The notes under the pieces are model-generated. The model was given only the letters and a program-made list of their open reading frames with translations. It searched no databases and was not told the origin of the DNA. Made by a program: the position numbers and the translations under genes. From Acetobacteraceae bacterium H6797 (GTDB lineage Bacteria; Pseudomonadota; Alphaproteobacteria; Acetobacterales; Acetobacteraceae): DNA of 64,000 nucleotides. The DNA is taken from contig JADFCQ010000001.1 of the NCBI GenBank assembly GCA_015223225.1, forward strand, positions 434,001 through 498,000, given 5' to 3'. How positions within the stretch are numbered: position 1 is the first letter of the stretch; the number at the start of each line of letters is the position of its first letter. Below, piece by piece: positions 44,885-54,911 of the stretch.

Positions 44885-47206
44885 ATGCCCAAATTCGGCT
44901 TGAGCCAGGCTGTCCGCCGCATCGAGGACCCCCGGCTGCTCGTGGGCGCCGGCCGCTATACCGACGATGTGAGCCGCCCGAACCAGACCTTCGGCGTGGT
45001 GCTCCGCAGCCCGCATGCCCATGCCAAGATTCTCTCCATCGACACCTCGGCTGCCCTCGCCGTGCCAGGCGTGCTCGCGGTGCTGACAGCCGCCGACTGG
45101 AAGGCCGACGGGCTCGGCGAAGTCCCCTGCGTCATCCCGCTCAAGAACAGCGACGGCACGCCCCGCGGCGAAACTCCGCGCGGCGCGCTGGCCGATGGCG
45201 TAGTGCGCCATGTGGGCGATGCCGTGGCCTTCGTGGTGGGCGAGACCTACCAGGCCGCGCGCGACGGCGCCGAGGCGGTGATGGTCGATTACGAGACGCT
45301 CCCCGCCGTGACCGACCTCGCCACCGCGACCGAGCCGGGCCAGCCGCTTGTCTGGGAGAATATCCCGAACAATACCGTCTTCGACTGGTCCACCGGCGAT
45401 GCCGCCAAGGCAGAGGCGCTCTTCGCCCAGGCCGCGCATGTGGTGAAGCTGAAGGTGGTGAATAACCGCATCGTCGTGAACAGCATGGAAACCCGCGCGG
45501 CCCATGCGGAATACGACGCGGAAACCGGCCGCTTCACGCTCCATGCTGGCACCCAGGGCTCCTGGCTGGTGAAGGACCTGCTGGCCAAGTCGGTCTTCAA
45601 CCTGCCGCCCGAGAAGTTCCGTGTCGTCACGCCCGATGTCGGCGGCGGCTTCGGCATGAAGCTCTATATGTATGGCGAATACGCGCTCTGCTGCTGGGCC
45701 GCGCGCAAGCTGAACCGCCCCGTGAAATGGACCGCCGAGCGCATGGAGGCCTTCGTCTCCGATACGCATGGGCGCGACAACATCACCCTGGGCGAGCTGG
45801 CGCTGGATGCCGATGGCAAGTTCCTCGCGCTGCGCACCACGAATTACGCGGGCATGGGCGCCTATCTCTCCAGCTTCGCGCCCTATATCCCCACCGGCGC
45901 GGGCACCAAGGTTCTCGCCAGCGTCTATCATTTCCAGGCCATCCACGCCCATGTCATCGGCGTGCTGACCCATACGGTGCCGGTCGATGCCTATCGCGGC
46001 GCCGGGCGGCCGGAGAGTAACTATCTCGTCGAGCGCCTGATCGACGCCGCCGCGCGCGAGCTGAAGATCGACCGGATCGAGCTGCGCAAGCGCAACATGG
46101 TCGGCCCCTCGGCCATGCCTTACGTCTCCGCCATGGGGCAGCGCTACGATTCCGGCGAGTTCGAAACCGTGCTCGACGCCGCGTTGAAGAAGATCGACTG
46201 GGCCGGCTTCCCCGCCCGCAAGGCCGAGGCGGCCAAGCGCGGCAAGAAGCGCGGCATCGGCATCGCCTATTATCTCGAAGCGACCGGCGGCGATTCCTCC
46301 GAGCGCGCGGAAGTGCGTTTCGCCGCCGACGGTTTCGCCGAGGTGCTGGTCGGCACGCAGAGCACCGGCCAGGGCCATGAAACGGCCTATGCCATGATCA
46401 CGAGCCACGAACTCGGCATCCCCATCGAGAAGATCCGCGTCATCCAGGGCGATTCCGACGTGATCCCGACCGGCGGCGGCACGGGCGGCGCGCGCAGCCT
46501 CTATTCCGAAGGCACCGCCCTGCTCGCCACCACGGCCACCGTGCTGGAAAAGGGCAAGCAGGCGGCGGGCGAGGTGCTGGAGGCAGCACCGGTCGATATC
46601 GAATTTGGCAAGGGCCGCTTCACCATCGTCGGCACCGATCGCGGCATCGGCATTCTCGATCTCGCGGCCGAGCAGCGCGCCCGCGCCGCCCGTGGCGAGC
46701 CCGCGACGCTGCTGGACGCCGCCGAGGTCGCCGGCATTCCGCACCATACCTTCCCCAATGGCTGCCATCTGGCCGAGGTGGAGATCGACCCGGAGACGGG
46801 CCGCGTCGCCATCCCGACCTATATCGTGGTGGATGACGTGGGCCATGCGCTGAACCCGCTGATCGTGCGCGGGCAGGTGCATGGCGGCGTGGCGCAGGGC
46901 ATCGGCCAGGCGATCTACGAGCGCACCAGCTACGATGCCGAAAGCGGCCAGCTCCTCTCGGCCTCCTTCATGGATTACCATGTGCCCCGCGCCATCGACC
47001 TGCCCTCGATCGACGTGGAGCTGATGGAAATCCCCTGCGAGACCAATCCGCTGGGCGTGAAGGGCGCGGGCGAGGCCGGGGCGGTGGGCAGCCCGCCGGC
47101 GCTGATGAACGCCCTGGTGGATGCGCTGGCCGATGATGGCGTGACGCATCTCGACATGCCGGCGACGCCGGAAGTCATCTGGCGGGCTTTGGCCAAGGCG
47201 GCCTGA
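44885..47206 (+). CDS. Xanthine dehydrogenase-family molybdenum hydroxylase, large subunit (form II CoxL-like)
   Basis: A 773-residue molybdopterin-binding subunit. It begins LSQAVRRIEDPRLLVGAGRYTDD, typical of CoxL-like proteins. The active-site loop is AYRGAGR (residues 369-375); true aerobic CO dehydrogenases have AYRCSFR, so this is the form II type with unknown substrate. The catalytic Glu730 is in GVKGAGEAG. The molybdopterin region VGTQSTGQGHETAY is intact. The small [2Fe-2S] and medium FAD subunits normally encoded beside it are absent, so it must pair with products made elsewhere or be a relic. It stands alone between two terminators. Confidence 0.9.
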   Translation: MPKFGLSQAVRRIEDPRLLVGAGRYTDDVSRPNQTFGVVLRSPHAHAKILSIDTSAALAVPGVLAVLTAADWKADGLGEVPCVIPLKNSDGTPRGETPRGALADGVVRHVGDAVAFVVGETYQAARDGAEAVMVDYETLPAVTDLATATEPGQPLVWENIPNNTVFDWSTGDAAKAEALFAQAAHVVKLKVVNNRIVVNSMETRAAHAEYDAETGRFTLHAGTQGSWLVKDLLAKSVFNLPPEKFRVVTPDVGGGFGMKLYMYGEYALCCWAARKLNRPVKWTAERMEAFVSDTHGRDNITLGELALDADGKFLALRTTNYAGMGAYLSSFAPYIPTGAGTKVLASVYHFQAIHAHVIGVLTHTVPVDAYRGAGRPESNYLVERLIDAAARELKIDRIELRKRNMVGPSAMPYVSAMGQRYDSGEFETVLDAALKKIDWAGFPARKAEAAKRGKKRGIGIAYYLEATGGDSSERAEVRFAADGFAEVLVGTQSTGQGHETAYAMITSHELGIPIEKIRVIQGDSDVIPTGGGTGGARSLYSEGTALLATTATVLEKGKQAAGEVLEAAPVDIEFGKGRFTIVGTDRGIGILDLAAEQRARAARGEPATLLDAAEVAGIPHHTFPNGCHLAEVEIDPETGRVAIPTYIVVDDVGHALNPLIVRGQVHGGVAQGIGQAIYERTSYDAESGQLLSASFMDYHVPRAIDLPSIDVELMEIPCETNPLGVKGAGEAGAVGSPPALMNALVDALADDGVTHLDMPATPEVIWRALAKAA

Positions 47207-47218
47207 GCCACTCGCGAT

Positions 47219-47242
47219 CAGGCGCGGCGGGTGCCGCGCCTG
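47219..47242. terminator. Hairpin between converging genes
   Basis: CAGGCGCGGC at 47219-47228 and GCCGCGCCTG at 47233-47242 are perfect ten-base arms around GGGT. It separates the molybdenum hydroxylase gene from the convergent ppx. No U run follows, so termination may rest on the stem alone. Confidence 0.6.
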
Positions 47243-47262
47243 ACGCCCAATTCTTCACTTGG

Positions 47263-48762
47263 TCAGTTCTTCACTTCCACGGCGGCTTCCAGCCCGAAGG
47301 CGGCGGCCAGCACCTCGACGCGGCGCATCACGCTCTCGCCCGCGAAAACGCCGCTGCCATCGCGCAGCAGCAGCGTCAGCCGGTTCGGCCCGCGCTGCAA
47401 TTCCGTTCCCGCCAGCAGCATCGGCGTGCCGCCCGAGAGGGTATAGGCGAGCCGCAGCGTCGCCCCGAGCGTCTCCGCCCGCCGCACCGCCGCGCCATCG
47501 AGCAGGACCCGGGCGGCGGTCAGGAAGGGCGCGTCGAATTCCGGCTCGTAGCGCAGCGCCACGGCCAGGGCGAGGAAGGCGCGGTCATGGTGATCGAGCC
47601 CCACGCCCGGCTGGCGCAGCACGCGCCAGAAGGCCTGCTCGGCGCGGTAATCCGGGTGGTCGTGGCTGCCGATATCCGACATCCAGCAGGCCGCCTCGCG
47701 CAGGCTGCGATCGGCGGGCGTCTCCTGCGGGAAGATCGCCGCCGTCCAGGCGCACAGGGCGGGCGGCATGGCCATGTCGCGGCCGAAGCGCTGGGCCAGA
47801 TCCCGCCCGGCGGCGGGCAGCGGGTCCTCCGCACGCACCTGATTGGTCAGCAGACGGGAATACCAGCCCTCGCGCAGCCCATTGGCCGAGAAGACCACGC
47901 GCCGTGCGCCCGTGGCCCGCAACAGCCGGCGCAGCGTCACGGCGGCGAAGGGCAGGTCGCCCAGGCGCTTGCTCGGGCTGCCCGGCAGACGCTCCAGCGT
48001 GCGGCGCGTCGCGGCCATGACCACCCCGGCCAGATCCCGCGCCTCCTCCCGCCGCAGCACGTAGTGATGCACGATGGAGAGCGGATAGGCGGTCTGCGCC
48101 ATATGGATCTTGGCCAGCGCGCGCCAGGCGCCGCCGACGAGATAGAGATCGCGGTCCTTCCCATGGGCGAGCCAGGGATATTTCGCCATTTCCTCATCGG
48201 CGATGGCCCGCGCCTTGGCCACCTCGCCCCCGGCCCGCTCGGCCAGGCGGATCGCGCCCAGCGGCAGGCTCGCCATGGCGCCGAGCCGGCCCTTGGTGAG
48301 TTCCACCACCTCCAGCGACCCGCCGCCGAGATCGCCCAGGATGCCATCGGCCTCGGGGAAGCCCAGGGTGATGCCCTCGGCCGAGAGCGTCGCCTCCTCG
48401 TCGCCGGTCAGGATGCGGATGGGCACGCCGGGCATGCGCTGCTGGATGGCGGCGATGAATTCCGCCCCATTGCTCGCATCCCGCGCCGCCGCCGTCGCCA
48501 GCACCTCGACAGGATCGGCGCCCATGGCACGCGCCACGGCATGGTAGCGCTCCATGACCGTGAGCGCCGGGCCGATCGCCTCCTCATTGAGCCGCCCGCT
48601 GGCCTGCAGGCCGCGCCCGAGGCCCAGCACCGCCTTCTCGTTGAAAATCGCCACGGGGTTTCGCCCGCGCCCCTCGAACACCACCAGACGGACGGAGTTC
48701 GAGCCAAGATCGACGATACCGCAGCGCGGCGGGGCCGAGAGTGAGGAAGCGGTCAACGCCAA
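47263..48762 (-). CDS. ppx: Exopolyphosphatase (Ppx/GppA family)
   Basis: A 499-residue phosphatase of the actin/Hsp70-like fold that removes terminal phosphates from polyphosphate. The N-terminal phosphate loop is GIVDLGSNSVRLVVFEG, with LATAAARDASNGAEF, and the second loop is ADGILGDLGGGSLEVVEL. A C-terminal helical HD-like domain contains SDIGSHDHPDYRAEQ. It lies 24 bases after ppk on the same strand, so synthesis and breakdown of polyphosphate are encoded together. Guanosine pentaphosphatase activity is possible in this family. Confidence 0.93.
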   Translation of the reverse strand: MALTASSLSAPPRCGIVDLGSNSVRLVVFEGRGRNPVAIFNEKAVLGLGRGLQASGRLNEEAIGPALTVMERYHAVARAMGADPVEVLATAAARDASNGAEFIAAIQQRMPGVPIRILTGDEEATLSAEGITLGFPEADGILGDLGGGSLEVVELTKGRLGAMASLPLGAIRLAERAGGEVAKARAIADEEMAKYPWLAHGKDRDLYLVGGAWRALAKIHMAQTAYPLSIVHHYVLRREEARDLAGVVMAATRRTLERLPGSPSKRLGDLPFAAVTLRRLLRATGARRVVFSANGLREGWYSRLLTNQVRAEDPLPAAGRDLAQRFGRDMAMPPALCAWTAAIFPQETPADRSLREAACWMSDIGSHDHPDYRAEQAFWRVLRQPGVGLDHHDRAFLALAVALRYEPEFDAPFLTAARVLLDGAAVRRAETLGATLRLAYTLSGGTPMLLAGTELQRGPNRLTLLLRDGSGVFAGESVMRRVEVLAAAFGLEAAVEVKN

Positions 48763-48786
48763 GCGGATCTACCCATGCGAAAAGCC

Positions 48787-50982
48787 TCAGTCCTGCGCCA
48801 CCCGGTCCTGCTTCGCACGGCGGGCCTGGCTGCGTGTACGATGCAACGCACTGCCCCGGCCGGACAGGGACGGATTGGTCATGAAGTATTCGTGTGCCGA
48901 AATCGGGTGATCGCCCGGATCGAGGCGGATGTAATTGCCATCCGCCTTCAATTCCCAGCTCTGGGCCGTGTCCTTCAGGTTTACGACCATGATCTGGTCC
49001 AGGATTTGGGCATGCACGGTCGGGTTCTCGACCGGCACCATGGTCTCCACGCGCCAGTCCATATTGCGGGCCATGAGGTCGGCCGAGGCGATATAGACCC
49101 GCGCGCGGCGGCTCGGCATGCGATGGCCATTGCCGAAGGCGTAGATGCGGCTGTGCTCGAGGAAGCGGCCGACGATGGACTTCACCCGGATATTCTCGGA
49201 CAGGCCCGGCACGCCGGGGCGCAGGCAGCAGATGCCGCGCACCACGCAATCCACCTTCACCCCCGCCTGGGAGGCCTTGTAGAGCGCGTCGATCAGCGTC
49301 TCGTCCACCAGGCTGTTCATCTTCAGCCAGATCGAGGCCGCCTTGCCGTCGCGCGCGAAGGCGATTTCCTGCTCGATCAGCCCCATCAGCGAGGGGCGGA
49401 TGGTCAGCGGCGCGAAGGCCAGCTTGTCCATCGTCTCGGGCCGGGCATAGCCGGTCATGTAGTTGAAGAGCTTCTGCGCATCGCGGGTCAGGCCGGGATC
49501 GGCGGTGAAGAAGCTGAGGTCGGTATAGATGCGCGCCGTGACGGGGTGGTAGTTGCCCGTGCCGAAATGCGCGTAGCTGCGCAGCGAGCCGCCCTCGCGC
49601 CGCACGACGAGCGAGACCTTGGCATGGGTCTTCAGCTCGACGAAGCCATAGACCACCTGCACGCCGGCCGCCTCCAGCTCACGCGCCAGGGCGATGTTGC
49701 GCTCCTCGTCGAAGCGGGCCTTCAGCTCCACCATGGCGGTGACGGACTTGCCCGCCTCGGCCGCCTCGATCAGCGCGCGGGCGATGGGGCTGTCGCGGCT
49801 GGTGCGGTAGAGCGTCTGCTTGATCGCGACCACATTCGGGTCCCGAGCCGCCTGGCGCAGGAACTGCACCACCACGTCGAAGCTCTCATAGGGGTGGTGG
49901 ACGACGATGTCCTTCGCACGGATCGCCGCGAAACAGTCGCCGCCGAAATCCAGGATGCGCTCGGGGAAGCGGGGCGCGTAGGGCGTGAAGAGCAGGTCCG
50001 GCCGGTCGTCGATGACGAGCTGCTTGAGGTCGGAGACGCCGATCAGGCCATCGACCACGAAGACGTCCTTGCGCGGGGCGTCCAGCTCCTCGGTCACGAA
50101 ATCCAGCATATCCGCCGGCATATCCGCGCCGACCGAGAGGCGGATGGCCTTGCCGCGCCGGCGGCGCTTGAGCGCGGATTCATAGGAGCGGACGAGATCC
50201 TCGGCCTCTTCCTCGAATTCCACGTCCGTATCGCGGATCAGACGGAAGACGCCGCGATCGGCCTGGAGATAGCCGGGGAAGAGACGGCCCAGGAAGAGCG
50301 TCAGCAGGTCTTCCAGCAGCACGAAGCGGATCGGCGCCGTCCCGCCCGAGGCGGAGGGGCGCGAGGGCAGGCGGATGAAACGATCCACCTGCGAAGGCAG
50401 CGGCAGCAGCGCCCGCATCGTGCCCCCGTCCTCCTCGCGCACGAGGCGGAAGACGAGGCAGATGGCCAGGTTCATGATGAAGGGGAAGGGATGCGCCGGA
50501 TCGACCGCCAGCGGCGTCATGACGGGGAAGACCCGCTCCATGAACCAATTGTCGAGCCAGGCCAGGTCCTCTTCCGGCAGCAGCGCCGGATCGACCACCG
50601 AGAGCCCGGCTTCCGAGAGCAGCTTGCGCAGCTCGCGCCAGGCTTCCTGCTGCTGATCGCCCAGCCGCGCCGCCCGCTCGTGGATGGCGGCGAGCTGCTG
50701 CGCCGGCGTCAGCCCGTCGGATGAGACCTTCTGCACCCCCGCCCGCTCCTGCCCTACCAGGCCCGCGACGCGGACGGAGTAGAATTCGTCGAGATTCGAG
50801 GCCGAGATGGCCACGAAGCGCAGGCGCTCGAGCAGCGGGTGGTTGGGGTTTGCCGCCTCCTCCAGCACGCGCTCGTTGAAGGCCAGCCAGGAAAGCTCGC
50901 GGTTGATGAACCGCTCCGGCGCATCATTCGCGATGGACTGGATGGTGGCGGTATCGGGCGTGGTGGGGCGCTGCACGTTCAT
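48787..50982 (-). CDS. ppk: Polyphosphate kinase 1
   Basis: A 731-residue enzyme that builds polyphosphate from ATP. The N-terminal domain has [20 protein letters not shown] and [13 protein letters not shown], both diagnostic. The catalytic region has [19 protein letters not shown] and the autophosphorylated His in [21 protein letters not shown]. The C-terminus contains [19 protein letters not shown] and [10 protein letters not shown]. The length is normal. It follows hda by nine bases on the minus strand, with ppx downstream, an order conserved among alphaproteobacteria. Confidence 0.97.
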   Translation of the reverse strand: MNVQRPTTPDTATIQSIANDAPERFINRELSWLAFNERVLEEAANPNHPLLERLRFVAISASNLDEFYSVRVAGLVGQERAGVQKVSSDGLTPAQQLAAIHERAARLGDQQQEAWRELRKLLSEAGLSVVDPALLPEEDLAWLDNWFMERVFPVMTPLAVDPAHPFPFIMNLAICLVFRLVREEDGGTMRALLPLPSQVDRFIRLPSRPSASGGTAPIRFVLLEDLLTLFLGRLFPGYLQADRGVFRLIRDTDVEFEEEAEDLVRSYESALKRRRRGKAIRLSVGADMPADMLDFVTEELDAPRKDVFVVDGLIGVSDLKQLVIDDRPDLLFTPYAPRFPERILDFGGDCFAAIRAKDIVVHHPYESFDVVVQFLRQAARDPNVVAIKQTLYRTSRDSPIARALIEAAEAGKSVTAMVELKARFDEERNIALARELEAAGVQVVYGFVELKTHAKVSLVVRREGGSLRSYAHFGTGNYHPVTARIYTDLSFFTADPGLTRDAQKLFNYMTGYARPETMDKLAFAPLTIRPSLMGLIEQEIAFARDGKAASIWLKMNSLVDETLIDALYKASQAGVKVDCVVRGICCLRPGVPGLSENIRVKSIVGRFLEHSRIYAFGNGHRMPSRRARVYIASADLMARNMDWRVETMVPVENPTVHAQILDQIMVVNLKDTAQSWELKADGNYIRLDPGDHPISAHEYFMTNPSLSGRGSALHRTRSQARRAKQDRVAQD

Positions 50983-50991
50983 GAGCCCAGC

Positions 50992-51762
50992 CTATAGCAA
51001 GCCGGGGCTATTGGACGAGCTACCGTCATGCGACGCCATTGAAATGTCATCCGGATCGCCGGGTGTTTCATGGGCGAGGCCCGGCATCTCGGCCAGCGCG
51101 GCCCGGGCGAGGCTGCGGGTGACGGCCCCACCGGCGGCCAGGGCGCGCTGGTCGAGCCGCCGCACGGCTTCGGCCACGGCCGCCGCCTCGCGCGGCAGGC
51201 GGGCGAGCAGCCAATCCTGCACCGGGGCGGGTACGGCGAGTTGGCGGGTGGCGAAATGGCGAGCGAGCAGCGCACGCAGCAATTCGTCCGAGGGCTCGCC
51301 CAGCGGCACCGCCGTCGTGGCGCGCAGCCGGCTCGCGAGATCGGGCAGGCGCACCGGCCAGCGGGCGGGGGCGGCACGCCCAGCCATGAGGAGCGGCCGC
51401 CGCGCCTCGGCGCAGGCATTGATGAGGTGGAACAGCGCCTCGGGCTCGGGCACCAGATCGGCATCGTCCAGCGCAATGCCCGCGGCCGCGCGCGGATCGG
51501 GCACGCCGGTCAGCGCCGGGCCCTGGAGCAGCCGCCAGCCCATGCCCGCCGCCTCCTCGGCCAGGAGGTGGGACTTGCCCACGCCTTCCGGCCCCCAGAG
51601 CGCGAGCCGCCCATTCGGCCAGCTTCCAGGCGCGCGCAGCCATTCCCGCGCCGCCTCGTTGGAGGCATCCGGCAGGAAGGGCCCCAGCGGCTCGGCCGGC
51701 AGCATCAGCGGCAGGGCGAGCTGCCGGGCATGGGGGGACGGATCGGCCGTGAGGGTGGTCAT
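50992..51762 (-). CDS. hda: DnaA regulatory inactivator Hda-like AAA+ protein
   Basis: A 256-residue DnaA-type AAA+ ATPase without the DNA-binding domain IV. Residues 14-19, QLALPL, form the sliding-clamp binding motif of Hda proteins, and ALWGPEGVGKSHLLAEEA is the Walker A loop; IALDDADL is the Walker B region. Hda on the clamp stimulates ATP hydrolysis by DnaA and prevents re-initiation of replication. The start at 51762 is ATG overlapping the upstream transporter gene by four bases. It is in the conserved perM-hda-ppk order. HdaA is the name used in Caulobacter. Confidence 0.88.
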   Translation of the reverse strand: MTTLTADPSPHARQLALPLMLPAEPLGPFLPDASNEAAREWLRAPGSWPNGRLALWGPEGVGKSHLLAEEAAGMGWRLLQGPALTGVPDPRAAAGIALDDADLVPEPEALFHLINACAEARRPLLMAGRAAPARWPVRLPDLASRLRATTAVPLGEPSDELLRALLARHFATRQLAVPAPVQDWLLARLPREAAAVAEAVRRLDQRALAAGGAVTRSLARAALAEMPGLAHETPGDPDDISMASHDGSSSNSPGLL

Positions 51763-53036
51763 GTCCCGGTTCGGGGAGGGTCCAGGTAGAGCGGGCTCTC
51801 CAGATACCGCCGCAGCCAGTAACGCGCCAGCACGCCGATCGCGGCGGCCATGGGCACGGCCAGCAGCACGCCGAGGAAGCCAAAGGCCACGCCGCCCGCG
51901 AAAAGGGCGAAGATCACCCAGACCGCGTGCAGCTCCACCCGGTTCCCGAGCAGGCGGGGGTAGATGATATAGCCCTCGACCGTCTGACCCACCAGGAAGA
52001 CAGCCAGGACCATGCCCATCCCTTCCCAGGTGCCGAACTGCCCGGCCGCCAGCAGCAGCGCCGTGACCATGCCGGTGAAGGAGCCGACATAGGGGATGAA
52101 GGTCAGCACGCCGGCCATGAGGCCCACGGTGAGCCCCAGTTCCAGCCCGATGAGCGACAGGGCCACGGCGTAATAGACCGCAAGCATGGCGCAGCAGAGC
52201 AACTGCCCGCGCAGCCAGGCGGAGAGCACCCTGTCGGTATCGGCCGCGAGCTGGCGCAGCGTGCCGGCCGAGCGGCGGGGCAGCCAGCTCTCGATCCGGC
52301 CCATGATGCGGGGCCAGTCGCGCAGCAGGTAGAAGCCGACGATGGGCGTCACGACCGAGAGGGTGAAGATGTTCAGCAGCGCCGTGCTGCCATAGAGCAC
52401 CTGGGTAATGGTGGTGCCGATATAGGAGACGATTGTCCCCACCTGCCCCACCGCCAGGTCCTGCAGGCGGGAATCGACCATATCCGGCATGGCTTCCTGC
52501 AGCTGCGCGATGGCGTCGCGTACCAGGGCGCCGAGGGCCGAGACATAGCCCGGCAGCCGCGCCAGCAGCACGCCGACCTGCGCGATGAGCAGCGGATAGA
52601 GCAGAATGGCGCAAAGCAGGACCACCGCGATGAGCAGCAGCACCATCAGGAAGGCCGCGAGCCCGCGCGGCACGCCGAGGCGATTCAGCTTCGTCACCGG
52701 GGGGTCGAGGAAATAGGCGATGCAAGCCGCCAGCACGAATGGCGTGAGGATTGGCGCGAAAAGCCAGAGACAGAAAAGCAGCGTGGCCAGCACGCCCAGC
52801 ACCAGCCCGAGCCGTTGCCAGCGCGAGGCGGGGCGCGGCCCGGTGGGGCCGAGCGGGCTATGGGTGCCCGCGGAGCCAGCCGGAGGGCGCGGGCGGCCCA
52901 TGCCGGCCTGCGCCGCCGAGGCCCCGCCCGCGCCCGAAGGGGAAAGCGGCGGCATGGCGCTCGCGCCGCCACCACCCGTGGCGCCGCCCTGGGTAGGGTT
53001 CTTGCCGCCGCGCGAAGGCAGAGCGGGCAGGTTCAC
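51759..53036 (-). CDS. AI-2E/PerM-family membrane transporter
   Basis: A protein of about 425 residues with eight predicted helices from residue ~75 on. LFAPILTPFVLAACIAYFLDPPV near the start and GVLTFIPYVGSFTGMVTALLL plus GVLLAVPMAAAIGVLARYW near the end are typical of the family. The function in this branch is unknown; autoinducer-2 export is proven only for TqsA. I chose the GTG at 53036, which overlaps the upstream stop as GTGA. The first 70 residues are then a Gly/Pro-rich region, and an ATG at 52955 is a credible shorter start. It is coupled to hda downstream. Confidence 0.85.
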   Translation of the reverse strand: MNLPALPSRGGKNPTQGGATGGGGASAMPPLSPSGAGGASAAQAGMGRPRPPAGSAGTHSPLGPTGPRPASRWQRLGLVLGVLATLLFCLWLFAPILTPFVLAACIAYFLDPPVTKLNRLGVPRGLAAFLMVLLLIAVVLLCAILLYPLLIAQVGVLLARLPGYVSALGALVRDAIAQLQEAMPDMVDSRLQDLAVGQVGTIVSYIGTTITQVLYGSTALLNIFTLSVVTPIVGFYLLRDWPRIMGRIESWLPRRSAGTLRQLAADTDRVLSAWLRGQLLCCAMLAVYYAVALSLIGLELGLTVGLMAGVLTFIPYVGSFTGMVTALLLAAGQFGTWEGMGMVLAVFLVGQTVEGYIIYPRLLGNRVELHAVWVIFALFAGGVAFGFLGVLLAVPMAAAIGVLARYWLRRYLESPLYLDPPRTGT

Positions 53037-53803
53037 GCGCCGCCGGCGAGGCTCACGCGCCAACCCTGGCCGGGCAACGCGGGCATGCCGGGCTGGGGCG
53101 GTCCGAGGAGGATGCCCGCGCGGGCCAGTTCCTGAGCCGCCTGAGCGGGGGCCGTGCGCAGCCCGAGGCGAAGGCGCGCGCCATCCACGGCGATGGCCTT
53201 GATGTCGATATTCGCCACCGCCTGGTTGGTCAGCAGGCGGCGCCGCAGCTCCACCCATTCCCGCGGCGTGGCATAGACCGCGCCGACATCGAGATAGGCG
53301 GCGGCGGGAATCGAGGAGGGCGTGCCGCTCGCAAAGCCGCCCGGCGCGCTGCCCGTCGGCCCGCCCACTGCCCCGCCGGAGAAGGCGCGGACGCGGTCGG
53401 CATTGAAGTTCACAGTCACGCGACCGGAATAGGTGGTGCGGTTCGTGCGCTCCTGCTCGATCACCACGCTGTTCACAAGCTGGTCGAGCTGGCTCGAATC
53501 GATGCTCTTCGGCAGGCCGAGGCTGTCCGCCATGCGCTCATAGGCGATGCGCTGAGCACTCGCGAGCGCCTTGTCCCGCGCGACCACAGCGTTTTCCGCC
53601 GTCGCCTCGGCCGGCACGCCGGTCTGCGTCAGGGCGCCCATATCGGGCGATTGCTGAGAGGAAAAGGAACCAAGCCCAGCCACGGCACCCGGCGTGGCCT
53701 GCGCGAATGCGCTGTGCGCCAGGGGCGGGGCCGACCAGAGCAAGAGTCCGGTTGCGGCGAAGGCCCACAAATGGTGTATCCCGCGGCGTCGGGTGCCCGT
53801 CAT
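53033..53803 (-). CDS. DUF2066-like secreted protein
   Basis: A 256-residue protein with a signal peptide (AFAATGLLLWSAPPLAHSAFAQ). The core VPAEATAENAVVARDKALASAQRIAYERM resembles the start of DUF2066 domains, and VIEQERTNRTTYSGRVTVNFNADRVR follows as expected. A Gly/Ser/Pro-rich stretch precedes a second small domain. The role is unknown. Its place upstream of perM-hda and divergent from purM, with only 42 bases between the starts, is common in alphaproteobacteria. It overlaps the transporter gene by four bases. Confidence 0.7.
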   Translation of the reverse strand: MTGTRRRGIHHLWAFAATGLLLWSAPPLAHSAFAQATPGAVAGLGSFSSQQSPDMGALTQTGVPAEATAENAVVARDKALASAQRIAYERMADSLGLPKSIDSSQLDQLVNSVVIEQERTNRTTYSGRVTVNFNADRVRAFSGGAVGGPTGSAPGGFASGTPSSIPAAAYLDVGAVYATPREWVELRRRLLTNQAVANIDIKAIAVDGARLRLGLRTAPAQAAQELARAGILLGPPQPGMPALPGQGWRVSLAGGA

Positions 53804-53845
53804 GTCTAATCTCCTCGGGCCTCAGCCAATAGCCGATCGGGGCCC

Positions 53846-54910
53846 ATGATGAACAGTCTGACCTATCGCGATGCCGGTGTGGACATCGATGCCGGTGACG
53901 AGCTGGTTGAACGCATCAAGCCGCACGCCCGCTCCACCAACCGTAGTGGAAGCATGGGCGGGCTCGGTGGTTTCGGCGCGCTCTTCGATCTCAAGGCCGC
54001 CGGCTTCACGGATCCGGTGCTGATTTCCTCCACGGACGGCGTCGGCACCAAGCTGCGCTTGGCCATCGACGCCGGCAGCCATGCGACGGTCGGCATCGAC
54101 CTCGTCGCCATGTGCGTGAACGACCTCGTGGTCCAGGGCGGCGAGCCGCTGTTTTTCCTGGACTATTTCGCGACGGGCAAGCTCGAGGTCGAACAGGCCG
54201 CGACCGTCGTCGCCGGCATCGCCGAGGGCTGCCGCCAGGCGGGCTGCGCGCTGGTCGGCGGTGAGACGGCCGAAATGCCGGGCATGTACCACAAGGGCGA
54301 TTACGACCTCGCGGGCTTCTCCGTGGGAGCCGCCGAACGTTCGAACCTGCTGCCGAAGGAAGATGTCGGCCCGGGTGACGTGCTGATCGGCCTCGGCGCC
54401 TCGGGCGTGCATTCCAACGGCTTCTCCCTCGTGCGCCGCATCGTCGAGACGACGGGCCTCGGCTGGGACGCCCCCTGCCCCTTCGAGCCGGGCAAGAAGC
54501 TGGGCGAGGCCCTGCTGGCGCCGACCAAAATCTACGTGAAGTCCGTGCTCGCCCTGCATCGGGCGGGCCTGCTGAAGGCCGCCGCGCATATCACTGGCGG
54601 CGGCCTGCCCGGCAATCTGCCCCGCGTGCTGCCCAAGGGCGTGGATGCCGAGATCGACGCGGCGAATTGGACGCTCCCGCCCGTCTTCCCCTGGCTGGCC
54701 AAGGCCGGCGGGGTGGTCGCGGAAGAGTTCCTCCGCGTCTTCAACTGCGGCATCGGCATGGTCTGCGTCGTCTCGGCCGATAAGGTCGAGGAGGCGAAGG
54801 CCCTGCTGCAGGAGGCCGGCGAGACGGTCTTCGTGATCGGCAAGCTGGTCGAGGGCAAGGGCGAGGAATCCGAAGCCCATATCGCGACCCCCGCCGGATG
54901 GCCGCTCTGA
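53846..54910 (+). CDS. purM: Phosphoribosylformylglycinamidine cyclo-ligase (AIR synthetase)
   Basis: A 354-residue enzyme of purine synthesis that closes the imidazole ring using ATP. Conserved blocks are [75 protein letters not shown] and [16 protein letters not shown]. The length is normal. ATG at 53846 or 53849 are both possible starts. It precedes purN by one base in an operon for successive steps of the pathway. Confidence 0.97.
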   Translation: MMNSLTYRDAGVDIDAGDELVERIKPHARSTNRSGSMGGLGGFGALFDLKAAGFTDPVLISSTDGVGTKLRLAIDAGSHATVGIDLVAMCVNDLVVQGGEPLFFLDYFATGKLEVEQAATVVAGIAEGCRQAGCALVGGETAEMPGMYHKGDYDLAGFSVGAAERSNLLPKEDVGPGDVLIGLGASGVHSNGFSLVRRIVETTGLGWDAPCPFEPGKKLGEALLAPTKIYVKSVLALHRAGLLKAAAHITGGGLPGNLPRVLPKGVDAEIDAANWTLPPVFPWLAKAGGVVAEEFLRVFNCGIGMVCVVSADKVEEAKALLQEAGETVFVIGKLVEGKGEESEAHIATPAGWPL

Positions 54911-54911
54911 C

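Noticed and set aside
44855..47149. A 764-residue open frame antisense to the molybdenum hydroxylase gene
   Set aside because: Shadow of a real GC-rich gene; no domain, signal or ribosome site.
48775..50724. A 649-residue open frame antisense to ppk
   Set aside because: Shadow frame with biased composition; ppk is certain on the minus strand.
50992..52725. A fused 577-residue Hda-containing frame
   Set aside because: The upstream part is an out-of-frame reading of the transporter gene; Hda itself begins at 51762 with its clamp-binding motif.
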